Below are positions 9,277-21,161 of a DNA stretch of 64,000 nucleotides, piece by piece. The notes beneath the pieces were generated by a model. That model searched no databases, had not been told where the DNA came from, and saw nothing but the letters and a program-made list of their open reading frames with translations. This DNA comes from Lentinula raphanica (lineage: Eukaryota; Basidiomycota; Agaricomycetes; Agaricales; Omphalotaceae). Each line of letters opens with the position of its first letter. Position 1 is the first letter of the stretch. The DNA lies in NCBI GenBank assembly GCA_027919835.1, contig JANVFP010000046.1, positions 248,001 through 312,000 of the forward strand. The letters are read 5' to 3'. Position numbers and translations under genes: made by a program.

Positions 9277-11339
9277 CTGGTAAATCATTTTAATTATACT
9301 TGTATATGATCATAGTTAAAGTGTTCTCAGATTGCCTACCTGTATCTGGATTAGCCAACAAACTTTTAGTACTTGTTTCCAGCCCAAACCATGCAGTAAC
9401 ATGAAGGTTAGTACCATCTGAAAATATATTCTTTATTTCATATTGTGCTTCTGCAACTTCAACTTGAAAATTATTCCTCCAATTCATAAATGCTTTGGAG
9501 CCTGGTTCCAGAAATTTCTCAGTCAATTTCATTGTATCTTTGCATGATAGTGAGTTCCTATCATTATAATGACTATGCTCTCCCCAATACTGAGTTGCAT
9601 ACTGTTCAAATGTTTGAATAATTATCCTCCACACGTAATCTGATTTTATCCTCATATCTTTATATTCAGTTTGTTTTAGAAGATAGATAAGACACATTTG
9701 AGCAATAATATTGTGTCCTAGTTGTGCATTTACATTAAATAACTTGTTTATATGGACACTGTCATCGCTTTCTAATAAGAACTCCTTCACAGATGCATGT
9801 GCCAGTTGAACAATATTTTTGCTATCCACAGTGACTAGAGTGGTGTCAATAATCTTGTCCAACCCAATTAGCATCTCAGCATCAGAGTCAACTTCTCTTG
9901 ACTTCAAGTCAATTGAAAAAATAACTGCAACCTGGCTCATATAGAGAGGTTTAAAAGAATACAATAGCCATAAAAGAAGGTGATGTATTTCCTCAGAATG
10001 AGATCCATCTTTACATTTATTGATAGCTCCAAAATATATTTCTTTCAAACTTGAAGGCAACTTAGTCAGTGCTTCATGAATTTTTTTTGCACTAGCACAT
10101 TTTTTCAATATCTGTACTTGGCAATCTGCATAACGAAATCTTTCACAGTCTCAAATGAATGTAACCCAGTAAATAAAGAATGCAACTCACCCTCCATTTG
10201 CTTTGTTCAATAATGTGGCTTTCACTTCAGTATTCAGGGTTGTATTTTTGAATAATATCTGTTCCTCCAAGAATAGAGCAATATCTTTAGCAACCATCTT
10301 ATTGTCCCTCAAAGAAATTGTGGGATATTGCTGGTTGCTAGATTGGTGATCACGACTTGAAATTATAATGCTGATAGGATTAAATTTGGCCATCTGCATA
10401 CAGAACCCAGAAATTTCATCTGTATCTTTGCATTCATCAAGAGCATCCATCATCAAATAAATATTCCATCCCTTTTGGACTAGATCTTCTATGATCTTTT
10501 TTAAAGTAATTATCAAATCCTCATTGGAAGGCTTGGCATGAGACAGCCCATTTTTTGATGATTCATGCAGGTTCTTCAATGCAGGATGAATCTTCTGATT
10601 TTGAGCACCCAATTGCAAAAGGAGAGATAACAATAACCCTTGAAAACTTGTTTTAGCACCAGAGTTATCCCGAGTATCAAAGTAGTGATATGTTATAATT
10701 GTTGAATTGGTTATTGCTTGAAGATCTTTGATGATACTAGTGCTGAAACAAGTAAAAAATAAATCAGTGTGATTGGATACAGAAATCACTTGAAACTTAC
10801 ATCAAGAATGTTTTGCCTGATCCAGCTGCAATGAAAAGCTGAATACTTTTTTTAAATTATAATTATACATGTTCATTACCTTGGCCCTGAATCCACAAAA
10901 TACTTTTTTCTTCTCTCCATCTGAGGTAAGTTGGATCTTCAAAGATCCATTGGCCTGTTCCATTTGTCCTGTTGTTTAAAGCTGTTGCATAGTTGATAGA
11001 GCAATCTGGAGCACCAAGCCATTCTTGAAGTTTTTTCTCTTCATCACTTGAGAGATCTGCATCTAATGTCATAACTTGAGTATGAAAATTTTTACCTCTG
11101 ACATACAGTAATTGATATCATTTCCTGCTACTTCAAAATTTCCTCCACTGATATTCACATTTTGTGCATTATTGAACATGCCTGGGCCAACTTTTCTGCA
11201 AGTTAATTAGTATGCACAATGAGAATACTCTGACTCATGAATCTTGCCGTTCAGTTGCCTGGTTGCTGTAAATCAATAACATTAGGCTTATGGAACCAAG
11301 AAAGTATATTACAAAGACTATTTACCTTTGAATTTCCAT
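7851..11339 (-). CDS. NACHT-ankyrin NLR-like receptor (multi-exon, one apparent frameshift)
   Basis: This is a STAND NTPase of the kind used by fungi in non-self recognition. Proposed minus-strand exons: 11339-11326, 11195-11107, 11074-10880, 10825-10801, 10742-10191, 10139-9340 and 9276-7851, all with GT..AG introns of 130, 32, 54, 58, 51 and 63 bp. The spliced frame reads NVNISGGNFEVAGNDINY, then KLQEWLGAPDCSINYATA, a P-loop GQAGSGKTFL rebuilt across two introns, Walker B YLMMDALDECKD, sensor-like SSRDH, FRYADCQ, a winged-helix-like region, then ankyrin repeats. The start ATG (11339) is the least certain part. The repeats are in frame from 9276 until a C-run near 9060-9064 has five C where sister repeats have six, which shifts the frame. 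The TGA at 7851 replaces a CAA seen in other units, so the array ends early. Confidence 0.8.
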
Positions 11340-12545
11340 TTGATCACTGTGGATACAAGTAAGATAACTATTGATGGGATAAAGCTAGATATGTCAAACC
11401 AAGTAGCCTTTATATATGTTTCTCTCTGGAGTCAGCTGATTCACTTGCCTTGTGTTTGACCGGAAGATCTCTTATCAAGCGCTGGTAGTTGAATGAATCA
11501 ATACATTCTTTGACAGAAGCCATTCCATATCATCTGTCAATCTCATATTGAGACCAGCATTGCTTTTCAAAGATGACCTCAACTTAGGACAGGTGCTAAA
11601 AATGGAGGTGGTAGTGAATGAGTTGGGGCCAAGGAGACAGGTGAGGCTAGAGGGATATACAGGTGGGGGAGGGGAGGGGTGAGAGAGGCTAGGGGATGAA
11701 GGGGTGCAGGAGTAAACACCAGTGAAACCAGTGGCCAAACATCAATCAACTCGGGATGACTAGTTACTAGTTACATGTTATGTGTTACGCATTAGACATT
11801 AAGCTTGTGAAGCATGGAAGGGTCTGGTCTGGTCTGGATTCTGGAAGGGTGAACGATATATCAAGTAACACGTAACATGTAATGATTCGGAGTACAGTGA
11901 AACTGGCCCAGCTAGATCTTCCTCCTTTTTCTCTCCTTCTACCCTCCCTTTCCATCCATCACCTTACCAAGACACAACCCTTCACTGTTCTCACAGTCTT
12001 CTCATCCTCTAACCAAATCCCTATCACAACTTGTGCTTTCCATCTCTGTCGATGCCAGGTGGTTTTGGGGGTGTAGAATCAAAAACTTTGCATGGTACCA
12101 AGGAGGAGGAGGGAGAGTTTGGGGTCCGGGGAGGCATATTTGGGGAGGTCTAGGGTTGTGGGTGGGTGTGGGTGTCCACAGGAGCTGTAATTCATTGATG
12201 ACCAAGAGAAGAGACCTATCCCGTAAACAAGAAGCAAGGAGCATGAGCTGGGCTCTGTTTACTTGTTTCTCTCGTTCTCTCTCTCAAGCCGGTCCCCTCT
12301 CCATCTCTATCACTCTCCGTGCATCTGTCTCTGCATCTGTGTTGCTTCTGTGCCTATCCCTCTTTCTCTCTCTCCCTGCACCCCCACTTCAGGCACCTAC
12401 CCAAACATACCAAGTTAGCGTAGAAAAATCATGAAAATAACCTACCTAACATGGTCAAAATCCCATGGGCAGTCCCAAGTGTGGGATTCCCATATAGACT
12501 GGGGATTCCCACTTGGGATTCCCAATCAGGGACTCCAAACACTAG
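11340..12545. other. No gene recognised
   Basis: The stretch is pyrimidine-rich in places (12240-12400, TCTCTC runs) and G-rich at 12100-12180. Frames present have low-complexity composition. It contains one short inverted repeat (listed separately). At 12470-12550 there are several copies of GGGATTCCCA, the word that dominates the end of the neighbouring fold-back element. Confidence 0.5.
11771..11882. repeat. 18-bp inverted repeat pair
   Basis: TTACATGTTATGTGTTAC (11771-11788) and GTAACACGTAACATGTAA (11865-11882) are inverted copies with one mismatch, 76 bp apart. This could be a tiny MITE or a hairpin; no target duplication was identified. Confidence 0.55.
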
Positions 12546-15500
12546 GGTATTGGGATTCCCATTCACTCTGCATGGAGAGGCTGCTTGTAAACTGATTGCT
12601 GTTAGCCTTATATGGGGAAAGAACTAGGAGAGCTTTACTGAGGCCAAGAAGCCTGTGTGTTTCATATTAATATATATTATATTCTTCTCTGCTTCTTGTG
12701 AGAATGTTTTCAAATATATATTTATCCATGAAATTTAGTGGTATACATTCTCTAGTTTCTGCATAACTTGTGGACATATTCATAGAAGTATATTTACAGT
12801 GATCTGAACTTCTCATTTACTGTAACAATGCAATTAAGACAATTACTATGATTATAAAGTTACTTTCACTGGAAATTCAACACTGGAAGTTCAAGGAATC
12901 CCACTCATTGGAAGAGTCTCATAAGCATTGAAATTTTACAGAAAGAAGTGATACCACTGCTCACTATTATACATTACAAGTAGAATTTTATCCTCTATCC
13001 ATGCATTAAAAGATTTTCCAATGAATCCAAAACTACTACCAGTGCTTCATGCTGAGGGTAGATACATGAGCAATTTTGAATATAGGTTGCAAAGTATAGA
13101 AATCCACCTGGGTATAAGAACAAGGATCTCCTTATACTGAACACACTTATATTACTCATCATTCAATAATGAAGAACTCAGAGTATTGTGATCACTCATT
13201 ATGCTTATTATACTTTACACACTTCATAAGTAACTATAACATACCCTGAACAGAACATTGTTATATTATAACATGCATATAAAATGCATTTTGTGCAATT
13301 TGGGGTGCTCATTTTGAGTTTCTGAGTTGAAATTCATGTATGTGATAATCACACTCAATAGTTCTTGTGTGAACTTTATATGGTGTCAGGATGTTGTTTA
13401 CACCATATCCTCTTTGATTCAAATATAAGAACTTGAAAATGTAATGTTTGGAGTGTGCTATATATGTCCACCTGGGTATGAGAACAAGGCTCTCCTTATA
13501 CTCAACACACTTATATCACTCATCACTCAATAATGAAGAACTTAGAGTAGTGCAACTTTTTTGTGTTTTTTTTTTGACTCAAAATTCATCAATACCACAC
13601 TCAATAATTTTTGTGTGGGCTTTATATTGTGTCATGATGTTGTCTGTATCATACTACCTTGGATTCAATTCAGAGAACCCACGAATACAGCCTGTAGGGC
13701 TAGCTATAACATGAGTCCTTATGATTTAACAGTGTTTTATGCAAATGACAATGCATATATCCATGTAATGCAGGGTTACAGAAGCTGTTTCATGGGGAGT
13801 GTGCTCCTACAGTCTACTGATAGTGTATACACATAATTCAGATACTCCCCATGACCATTGGACTCTGTAATATACATTTACATGTTTCATGTATATTGGT
13901 AATATGTATACTTGCATGTAACTACAGATATCATACTCAATGACTCCCATTGTAAGTCTCTTAGCTGTATGACATGGATTAAGCATAGAAATGGTTGTAG
14001 GATGTCTCCTTTCATGTCTCAGAAGCAGTTTGACTTCATAACATGGGTGTATGCATTGTCATTTACACAAAACAGTGTAAAATCACAAAAGATTATGATA
14101 TATCCAGCTTTACAGGCTGTATATTTGAGTTCTCCGAGTTGTATCTAGGGAAGTATAATATAGACAATATTCTGACACAATATAAAGCCCACACAAAAAT
14201 TATTGGGTGTGCTATCAATGTATTTTGACTAAAAACACCAAATAAGCACTGTTAAATCACAGAAGATCATGATATAGCCAGCTCTACAGGCTGTATTTGT
14301 GGGTTCTCCGAATTAGATCCAAGGTAGTATGATACAGACAACATCATGACACAATATAAAGCCTATACAAAAATTATTGAGTGTGGTATTGATGAATTTT
14401 GAGTCAAAAAACACAAAATAGGCGCCCATAAGCGCCCAAAACTCATTGTTATATGTGTATCATGATATAACAATATTGTGTAGAAGGTGTATTATAGTTA
14501 CTGATGAATTATACCATGTGTAATGAGTATCATGAGTGATAACACTGGAAAGTTACACTACTCTAAGTTCTTCATTATTGCATGATGAGTGATATAAGTG
14601 TGTTGAGTATAAGGAAATCCTTGTTCTCATACCCAGGTGGACATAGCATATTCTGAAAGTTACATTTTCAAGTTTTTAAATTTGAATTGAAGAGGATATG
14701 GTATAAACAACATCCTGACACCATATAAAGTCCACACAAAAACTATTGAGTATAGTATTCAGGAATTTCAACTTAGAAACGCAAAATAAGCGCCCAAAAT
14801 TCATGTTATAATATAACAATGTTCTATTCAAAGTATGTTATTGTTACTAATGAAGGGTGTTGAGTATCATAAGTGCAATGAGTGGTGGATCTCTATACTT
14901 TTCAACCCTTATTTAAAATTGCTCATTCTTAGTCACATCCCTGTATCTACCCTCAGCATGAAGCACAGGTGGTAGTTTTGACGTTATAAACTTTTACCTG
15001 CCATATATAATAGTAGGCAGTAGTATCAATTCCTTCTGTAAAATTTCAATGTTTATGAGACTATTCCAAATTCCAATGAGTGGGATTCCCAGAGAGTGGG
15101 ATTCCCAGAGAATGGGATTCCCAGAGAATGGGATTCCCAGTGAGTGGGATTCCCAGTGAGTGGGATTCCCAGTGAATGGGATTCCCAGTGAGTGGGATTC
15201 CCAGTGAATGGGATTCCCAGTGAGTGGGATTCCCAGTGAGTGGGATTCCCAGTGAATGGGATTCCTTGAACTTCCAGTGTTGAATTTCCAGTTAGAGTAA
15301 CTTTATAATCCTAGTAATTGTCTTAATTGCATTGTTACAGTAAATGAGAAATTCAGATCACTGTAAATATAATTCTATGAATATGTCCACAGGTCATGCA
15401 GAAACTAGAGAATGTATATCAATAAATTTCATGGATAAATATATATTTGAAAACATTCTCACAAGAAGCAGAGAAGAATATAATATATATTAATATGAAA

Positions 15501-15629
15501 CACACAGGCTTCCTGGCCTCAGTAAAGTTCTCCTAGTTCTTTCCCCATATAAGGCTAACAGCAATCAGTTTACAAGCAGCCTCTCCATGCAGAGTGAATG
15601 AGAATCCCACCCTTGGGAATCCCAATACC
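12546..15629. mobile_element. Giant fold-back element A (3.1 kb, inverted arms of 1.2-1.6 kb)
   Basis: The left end GGTATTGGGATTCCCA and the following CATTCACTCTGCATGGAG recur inverted at the right end (15629 leftward). Similarity continues through most of both arms (about 12546-13790 against 14040-15629), leaving a loop of about 250 bp. The arms include GAAGAACTTAGAGTAGTG, CAAAATAAGCGCCC-type words and AT-rich DNA. The right arm has an extra tandem copy of about 170 bp (14055-14235 and 14250-14425). No transposase is encoded; frames in it are short and mirrored between arms. No convincing target duplication was seen. It shares arms and loop with element C and partly with B. Confidence 0.85.
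15081..15272 (+). repeat. 16-bp minisatellite, 12 units
   Basis: The unit TGGGATTCCCAGTGAG (variants AGAGAG, AGAGAA, GTGAA) repeats every 16 bp from 15081 to the partial unit at 15257. Each unit contains the near-palindrome GGGATTCCC. The left arm of the fold-back has a single equivalent site near 12890-12915, so the expansion is one-sided. Confidence 0.93.
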
Positions 15630-18424
15630 ACTTCGTCGTTTCCCGAATGAGGCCATGAATCACTAGAGCCGCGAGCGTGTCGATTTTCTGTTCCCGAGAG
15701 AGGGCCGACATCATGAAACGTGGACGATTCCATTTTCTTTCTGAGAGTTGTGGTTTCTTTGATTTAGAACGTGTTCCTTGGGAGTTGACGTTGATGTTGA
15801 GACCTGGCCCTTATCTCGTTGCCTTATCTCGTTGCCTTCACCCCATACATGGACCTATGGGAATCTGGTCGTGCTGCATATCCCGCATCTAGAGAAGAGT
15901 TGGCATTAGTATATGTTGGTTCACTCTCTTTTGATAACGCTCACTCGGGTCGAGTATCAAGATTCGAGGAGCAGGTCTGTAACAGAATAGGATTCGAATC
16001 GTGATCAGGTTTTGCGATGCTAAAACAACGAAGGACGTACTCGTTACAAAAAGCAATGGTTCGTTACTTGGTGTGGGCGAAGCTTGAAGTCCCAAAAGCC
16101 TCAACCTCTTTTGCCTCAACTTCATTCATCATTCTCTACATGAACTCCAAGGCCTTCATCGTCTCCTCAGCTATCACACCTTTCACCACGTCCGCCCACC
16201 TCTTCATCATCAGTTTCCTTCCTTCCTTCTTCGGCTCTATAGGCGATTCAAAGTGCGAAGCGATGGTGTCGCTCCACAGTCCGAAGGCAGCGCCCAAAGT
16301 TCATGAAGAACACGTCAAGCCTCGCATTGTTAGTTGCAATGAATATGAGGAAGGCGAGTCAAGGAGAAAGGTGGGTTGGCGCGGAAGAAGAAGGACAAGA
16401 GAAGGGTGGAGGAGCGAGAAAAGAGTTGAAGGAGAGGTGTGAGTCCAAGCGACTACCCAATATCAGGCTCCGCTCCAAAATGCGGTAGTGCTTGCATGAT
16501 GTACGAGAGACGTTGAGGGATTCGAGCTTTGAGCTTCTACCCTGGGTCTAGCGTGGAATTGAGGGAATGTGAGATGAGTCTCCGATATCTGATCAAGGGA
16601 GAAAAGAGCTCCTGTAGTGTAGGCTTCATGCTATCAAATGCATGGTGATCCTACAAGTAAAGTCAATCAATGGTTACATGATGAGTAGCAAAAATCGATC
16701 TGACGAACGTACCTCGGTTCGATTCCACCGATTCCATTCCAACAGACAAGTTTGCCAGTGCGCCTTCTCGCTCCCAAAGTGATAGCAGCCATCGAAACAT
16801 CCTACGTGCAATCCTACCCCAAAAAGAAAGTCAGAAAACAGTGAGCATAGAAAGGAAGGAGTGAACGTTAAACGTTAAATATTCAAATACTCACCGGTGC
16901 ACCTGGTACACGTGAGGATAGATCTGAGATAGGTAGTCGTACGAGCAAGAGAGCAACTTGTGTTATTTCAACAGCGACAAGGGCCTGGTTGAAGTGTTGG
17001 ACGGAAAGTAAAAGGGCGTGGAATCCTGTTCTGTCTCGCTATCAACTACGAATTTCAGAGAATGTATAATGTAGGAAGGTTCGTCACCTACCTTGCACGA
17101 ATGATGATGGCTATGAGATGGTGGGTGATACCATCGGTGGTCGTGGGTTCGTGCCTGAGAACTGGGATTCTCGATCACGACATCCTTCGATCCCTTTGTC
17201 CCTGAACCCATTTCCCTTGCCCTCTTCCTCTTCCTCCTCTACAATCCCTCTCCACCCTCTCCACCCCCCGCTCTCCGTCTTCCAGTCCCCCAACCCCACA
17301 GTTGTCCACCTTTCACGTTGCACGGTGTACCCTTCCAAATCCCTTCCCAAAACTCCCTCTCCCTGTGCCTATTCTCAATACATCTCCGTGTACCTCGAAC
17401 TTTCTCTTTCTGCCGCGCTACAACTGTTCTAACGGAACGACGAGGTCTCCGTTCCATTTACGTTTGGTTAGACTTGTCTTGGGTTTTGTGCAGGAAAGGG
17501 TGACGATAAAGTATGGGGTCCTCTAGCCCTCGGAGTCGAACACGCGAAATTCAATGAGCGGGGTATGCCTATTCGGTTTGGATTGATGCTTGAGTGGGTA
17601 TCCAGGGAAAGAAAGTCGTATCCCTGTAACTTGAGTATGATTAGCATTCCGTCAGCATTCCACATATTTCGGATTCCGCGTTGAACGCACCTCTCTGTTG
17701 TACTTCCGTCAAATACTATCTCTCTGTTCCCGTGTTACTGCCAAGGAGAGAGAGGATGAAGCGAGTCAAATTGTGAAGGGATAAGAGTACATAACTTGAT
17801 GAAAAGTAAGTGAGAGCCTGAGAAAGAGAGGACAAAGCAAAGCGTTTGGCCCTGGTTTGGCTCAAAATTCTCGAATTTCCCGCGATATCTCCTTTCTCTC
17901 TTTTTCCTACTTTGAAATCTTCATTGATGATCAATACAATGGATGTATAATATCTTCATGTTGATTTTCTCTTACTCTGGAGTTCTGCTTGGTGGAAATC
18001 AGCTCGGGGTCATTTGACATGGTGGGATGGAAAGGTCAAACTGGATCCAGAATGTCATCAACATCGGTCGACAGTTCCCTCCGTAAATAGATGTGTTCTC
18101 CATTGAGGTTATGTTGCTATTGAAAAGCAGTTCTTCCATCCCTTTGAAATCAATTCAAGGATGCTCTGTCTGAACAGCTGTCAAGGTCCTTAAGGTTGCT
18201 CAATTCACTAATTATTGTCAAATCACAATGAAAAATGACAGATGAGCATATGGAAGTGATAAAAAGTGCACTGCTATTAGTACAAAAGCTGACCACAGAG
18301 AGAAACATATATAAAGGCCACTTGGTTTGACACATCTCACCTTTCCCCCATTTCACTTGTATCCATAGCCATCAAGTTGCAAATCAAATGTAAATAGCAC
18401 TTCCATCATATCATTTGGTTCTAT
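15630..18424. other. No gene recognised
   Basis: Several medium-length frames occur on both strands but none has recognisable domains. Bases 17200-17290 are a pyrimidine-rich low-complexity run that makes false Ser/Pro frames. A short minus-strand stretch near 16130-16210 could encode MMKRWADVVKGVIAEE followed by more plausible residues and a stop; this is too little to call a gene. Confidence 0.4.
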
Positions 18425-20211
18425 GATTCTGCACCCGTAGCTGTAGAATCTACGCGAAGTACTCCAATAAGTCTTGAGCACAGCTTCGCGAAGTACACCG
18501 ATACTCTCTGGAAGGGTCAAATTTTGGCTCTGGGGGCTATTATTTTTTAATAAAATATATATATTAATTGTATTTTCCATTAAAAAAATAGAAAAAAAAT
18601 ATACAGCTTTGCGAAGCGGTGTGGCAAATGTCACAATTGATGGCATCAGACAAAATGATGAGATCTGCATCATTGATTTGCCTTTTTGGGAAAAAAACAT
18701 TTATATTGAAACCAGGGGTCATGAGAGTGCATATGAGTGTTTAAAAATAGGAAATATCATATAGGAAGCATATAGGGTATCCCAGGCACATCAAAGTTGC
18801 CTAAAAAGGAAATTGGTCTAAAAATAGGACTTGATCTCATCAGGTAGCAAAAAATCTGAAAAAATCATAAAAAATACTCAAAAAATTCAGGGTCGCCTCG
18901 TTGGCCCTGAAAATGCAAAATCAAAAAAAATACGCGACAAGTGTAAAAATTTTCATCACTCCAAATCATACTAAATCCTCTATACATTGAGTATATATGA
19001 TGTACATGCTATTTTTACTCAAAAACCCCAAATAAGCGCCCATAAGCGCCCAAAACTCGTTGTTATAAGTGTGTTATAGTATAACAATGTCCTATTGAAG
19101 GTATGTTATACTTACTGATGAAGTGTGTTAAGTATAATTTGTGATAACACTACTCCAAGTTTTGATTGTTAAGTATGTTATATTGATTGATGAAGTGTGT
19201 TATAACACACATGAGCACTGTTCTGAGTTTTTTCATTGTTAAGTGTGTTGAGTATGTTAAGTATAATACACATGGACACTGTTCTGAGGGTTTTCATTAT
19301 TAAGTGCATTATGTGTGTTGAGTATAACACACATGAACACTGTTTCATGGTTTTTCATTGTTGAGTGTGTTGAGTATGATATACATTACTACTATTCCGA
19401 GTTTTTTTTTCATTGTTAAGTGTGTTATGTGTTTTAAGTATAATACACATGAACACTGTTTTGAGGTTTTTCATTGTTGAGTGTGTTGAGTATGATATAC
19501 ATTACTACTATTCCGAGTTTTTTCATTGTTAAGTGTGTTAAGTATAATAAGCATTGAGTGTGCTGAATATATTGAATGATATAAGCCATTCTGAGTGTCT
19601 GAGTGTACTAGGGGTGCTAAAAATAGCATGTACATCATATATACTCAATGTATAGAGGATTTGGTATGATTTGGAGTGATGAAAATTTTTACACTTGTCG
19701 CGTATTTTTTTTTTATTTTGCATTTTCAGGGCCAACGAGGCGACCCTGAATTTTTTGAGTATTTTTTATGATTTTTTCAGATTTTTTGCTACCTGATGAG
19801 ATCAAGTCCTATTTTTAGACCAATTTCCTTTTTAGGCAACTTTGATGTGCCTGGGATAACCTATATGCTTCCTATATGATATTTCCTATTTTTAAACACT
19901 CATATGCACTCTCATGACCCCTGGTTTCAATATAAATGTTTTTTTCCCAAAAAGGCAAATCAATGATGCAGATCTCATCATTTTGTCTGATGCCATCAAT
20001 TGTGACATTTGCCACACTGCTTCGCAAAGCTGTATATTTTTTTTCTATTTTTTTAATGGAAAATACAATTAATATATATATTTTATTAAAAAATAATAGC
20101 CCCCAGAGCCAAAATTTGACCCTTCCAGAGAGTATCGGTGTACTTCGCGAAGCTGTGCTCGAGACTTATTAGGCTACTTCGCGTAGATCTTACAGCCTCA
20201 GCTGGATTCTG
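18425..20211. mobile_element. Fold-back element B (18432-20204) with 7-bp target duplication
   Basis: Inverted arms of about 590 bp (18432-19015 and 19615-20204) are nearly identical and flank a satellite-like core. The ends resemble CACCCGTAGCTGTA and CAGCTGAGGCTGTA, followed by a shared CTACGCGAAGTA, and the arms carry further CTTCGCGAAG words. GATTCTG occurs directly at both edges (18425-18431 and 20205-20211), consistent with a target duplication. The core (19015-19615) is made of irregular repeats of about 70 bp based on CATTGTTAAGTGTGTTGAG. Mirrored frames beginning MFFSQKGKSMMQ in both arms result from the inverted repeat. No transposase is present. Confidence 0.85.
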
Positions 20212-20308
20212 ATGTTGCTGAAACCTATAGCAATCCAGCCACAGAAAGGTGAGATTCATGAGTTGAAGACTATTGTTCTTGTACATACAAATTGACTTAC
20301 AAAAGCTT

Positions 20309-20586
20309 TGGCATGTTCAAGAACATATAGCAGAAGAAACTAGACAGTAGAAGAAATCTTGAAGTACCAAGAATGCATAGACCAAGCATGTATAGTAATT
20401 ACTACTGTAAGTTAGAGAAAAAATCATCATATTATAGTAATGACACCAGATGCAGATCTCTCAACTGATGAGGAAAGAAGACTTCAAGATTGGCTTGCTC
20501 CTCCAGATCGTTCCATTAATTATGCAACAACCATGAACAGGAGGGTTGATGGAACAGGCCAATGGATCTTAGAAGAGCCTACTTAC
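20309..20586 (+). pseudogene. Relic of the NACHT receptor N-terminus
   Basis: The plus strand carries a paralogue of the 5' part of the receptor at 7.85-11.34 kb. It keeps GMFKN, RRNLEV (aligned to GGNFEV), SNYY, a 31-bp intron (GTAAGT...TATAG, 20408-20438) at the same place as the receptor's 32-bp intron, then MTPDADLSTDEERRLQDWL and GTGQWILEEPTY. A TAG stop follows GMFKNI. Homology ends abruptly at 20586, before the P-loop, where unrelated LTR-like DNA begins. The conserved intron position supports both gene models. Confidence 0.8.
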
Positions 20587-21161
20587 TGTAAGGAGTTGGT
20601 TAACAACGCCGATCACGGACCCAAAGCTGGTTCACCAGGAAGTAGATTATCCTGGGGTTATCACCAATAACGGCTTCTAGAAAAACACACGGACCTTTGC
20701 TGGAATGTTACTTCAGCAAAGTATAAAAGGGTGTGGCTACGTTGTCTGGAATATTATGTCAGACAGGTAATCACGTTGTTGCAAGGCTGGGATGGACGTC
20801 AGACAATGAACAAAGAGCAATCGCAAAGCTGGGTTGGACGTCAGTCGATGGATCGAGTATAAAGGCTTGCTGGAATGGTCGTCAGACAAGAAAAACACAA
20901 AGTGCAGTCAAAAGATGCTGAATCAACAGTGGGTAGGTGGGGGTACAAGAATAACTAGTCTAGAGTACAAAAAAGTTTCTGGGGTGTCTTATATACTGGT
21001 CTGCTATAGTCATTATGAGTCATTCATGAGTCAATCTATTCAATAGGAGTCACTTTGTCCAATAGGAATCACTACGAATCATTTCGAGTCATGATTAGTC
21101 ATCCTGAGTCACACATGAGTCATGGATTTGACTCATGTTGCTATGAATTGGTTGTGACTCA
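20587..21161 (+). other. LTR-like promoter-rich sequence (possible solo LTR)
   Basis: Starting with TGTAAGGAGTTGG at the break in the NACHT relic, the stretch has two TATA-like boxes (TATAAAAG at 20721 and TATAAAGG at 20856), duplicated words of the type GGCTGGGATGGACGTCAG, and a cluster of TGA(G/C)TCA sites at its right end. A matching right terminus or target duplication was not found, so the solo-LTR reading is a guess. Confidence 0.35.
21016..21161. promoter_or_regulatory. Cluster of six TGA(G/C)TCA bZIP-type sites
   Basis: TGAGTCA or TGACTCA occurs six times between 21016 and 21161, with several one-mismatch versions between them. This is the Gcn4/AP-1 type core site. Binding is inferred only from the motif. 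Confidence 0.5.

Noticed and set aside
12033..12434. A 133-codon plus-strand frame
   Set aside because: Its composition comes from G-rich and TC-rich low-complexity DNA and it has no domain.
15621..15670. CACTAG as a target duplication for element A
   Set aside because: The right-hand CACTAG lies about 33 bp outside the inverted repeat, so the ends would be unequal.
16706..16730. tRNA B-box-like word CGGTTCGATTCCACCG
   Set aside because: No acceptor, D arm or terminator can be placed around it.
18353..20172. Two identical proteins starting MFFSQKGKSMMQ on opposite strands
   Set aside because: They sit in the two inverted arms of element B and show no coding features.
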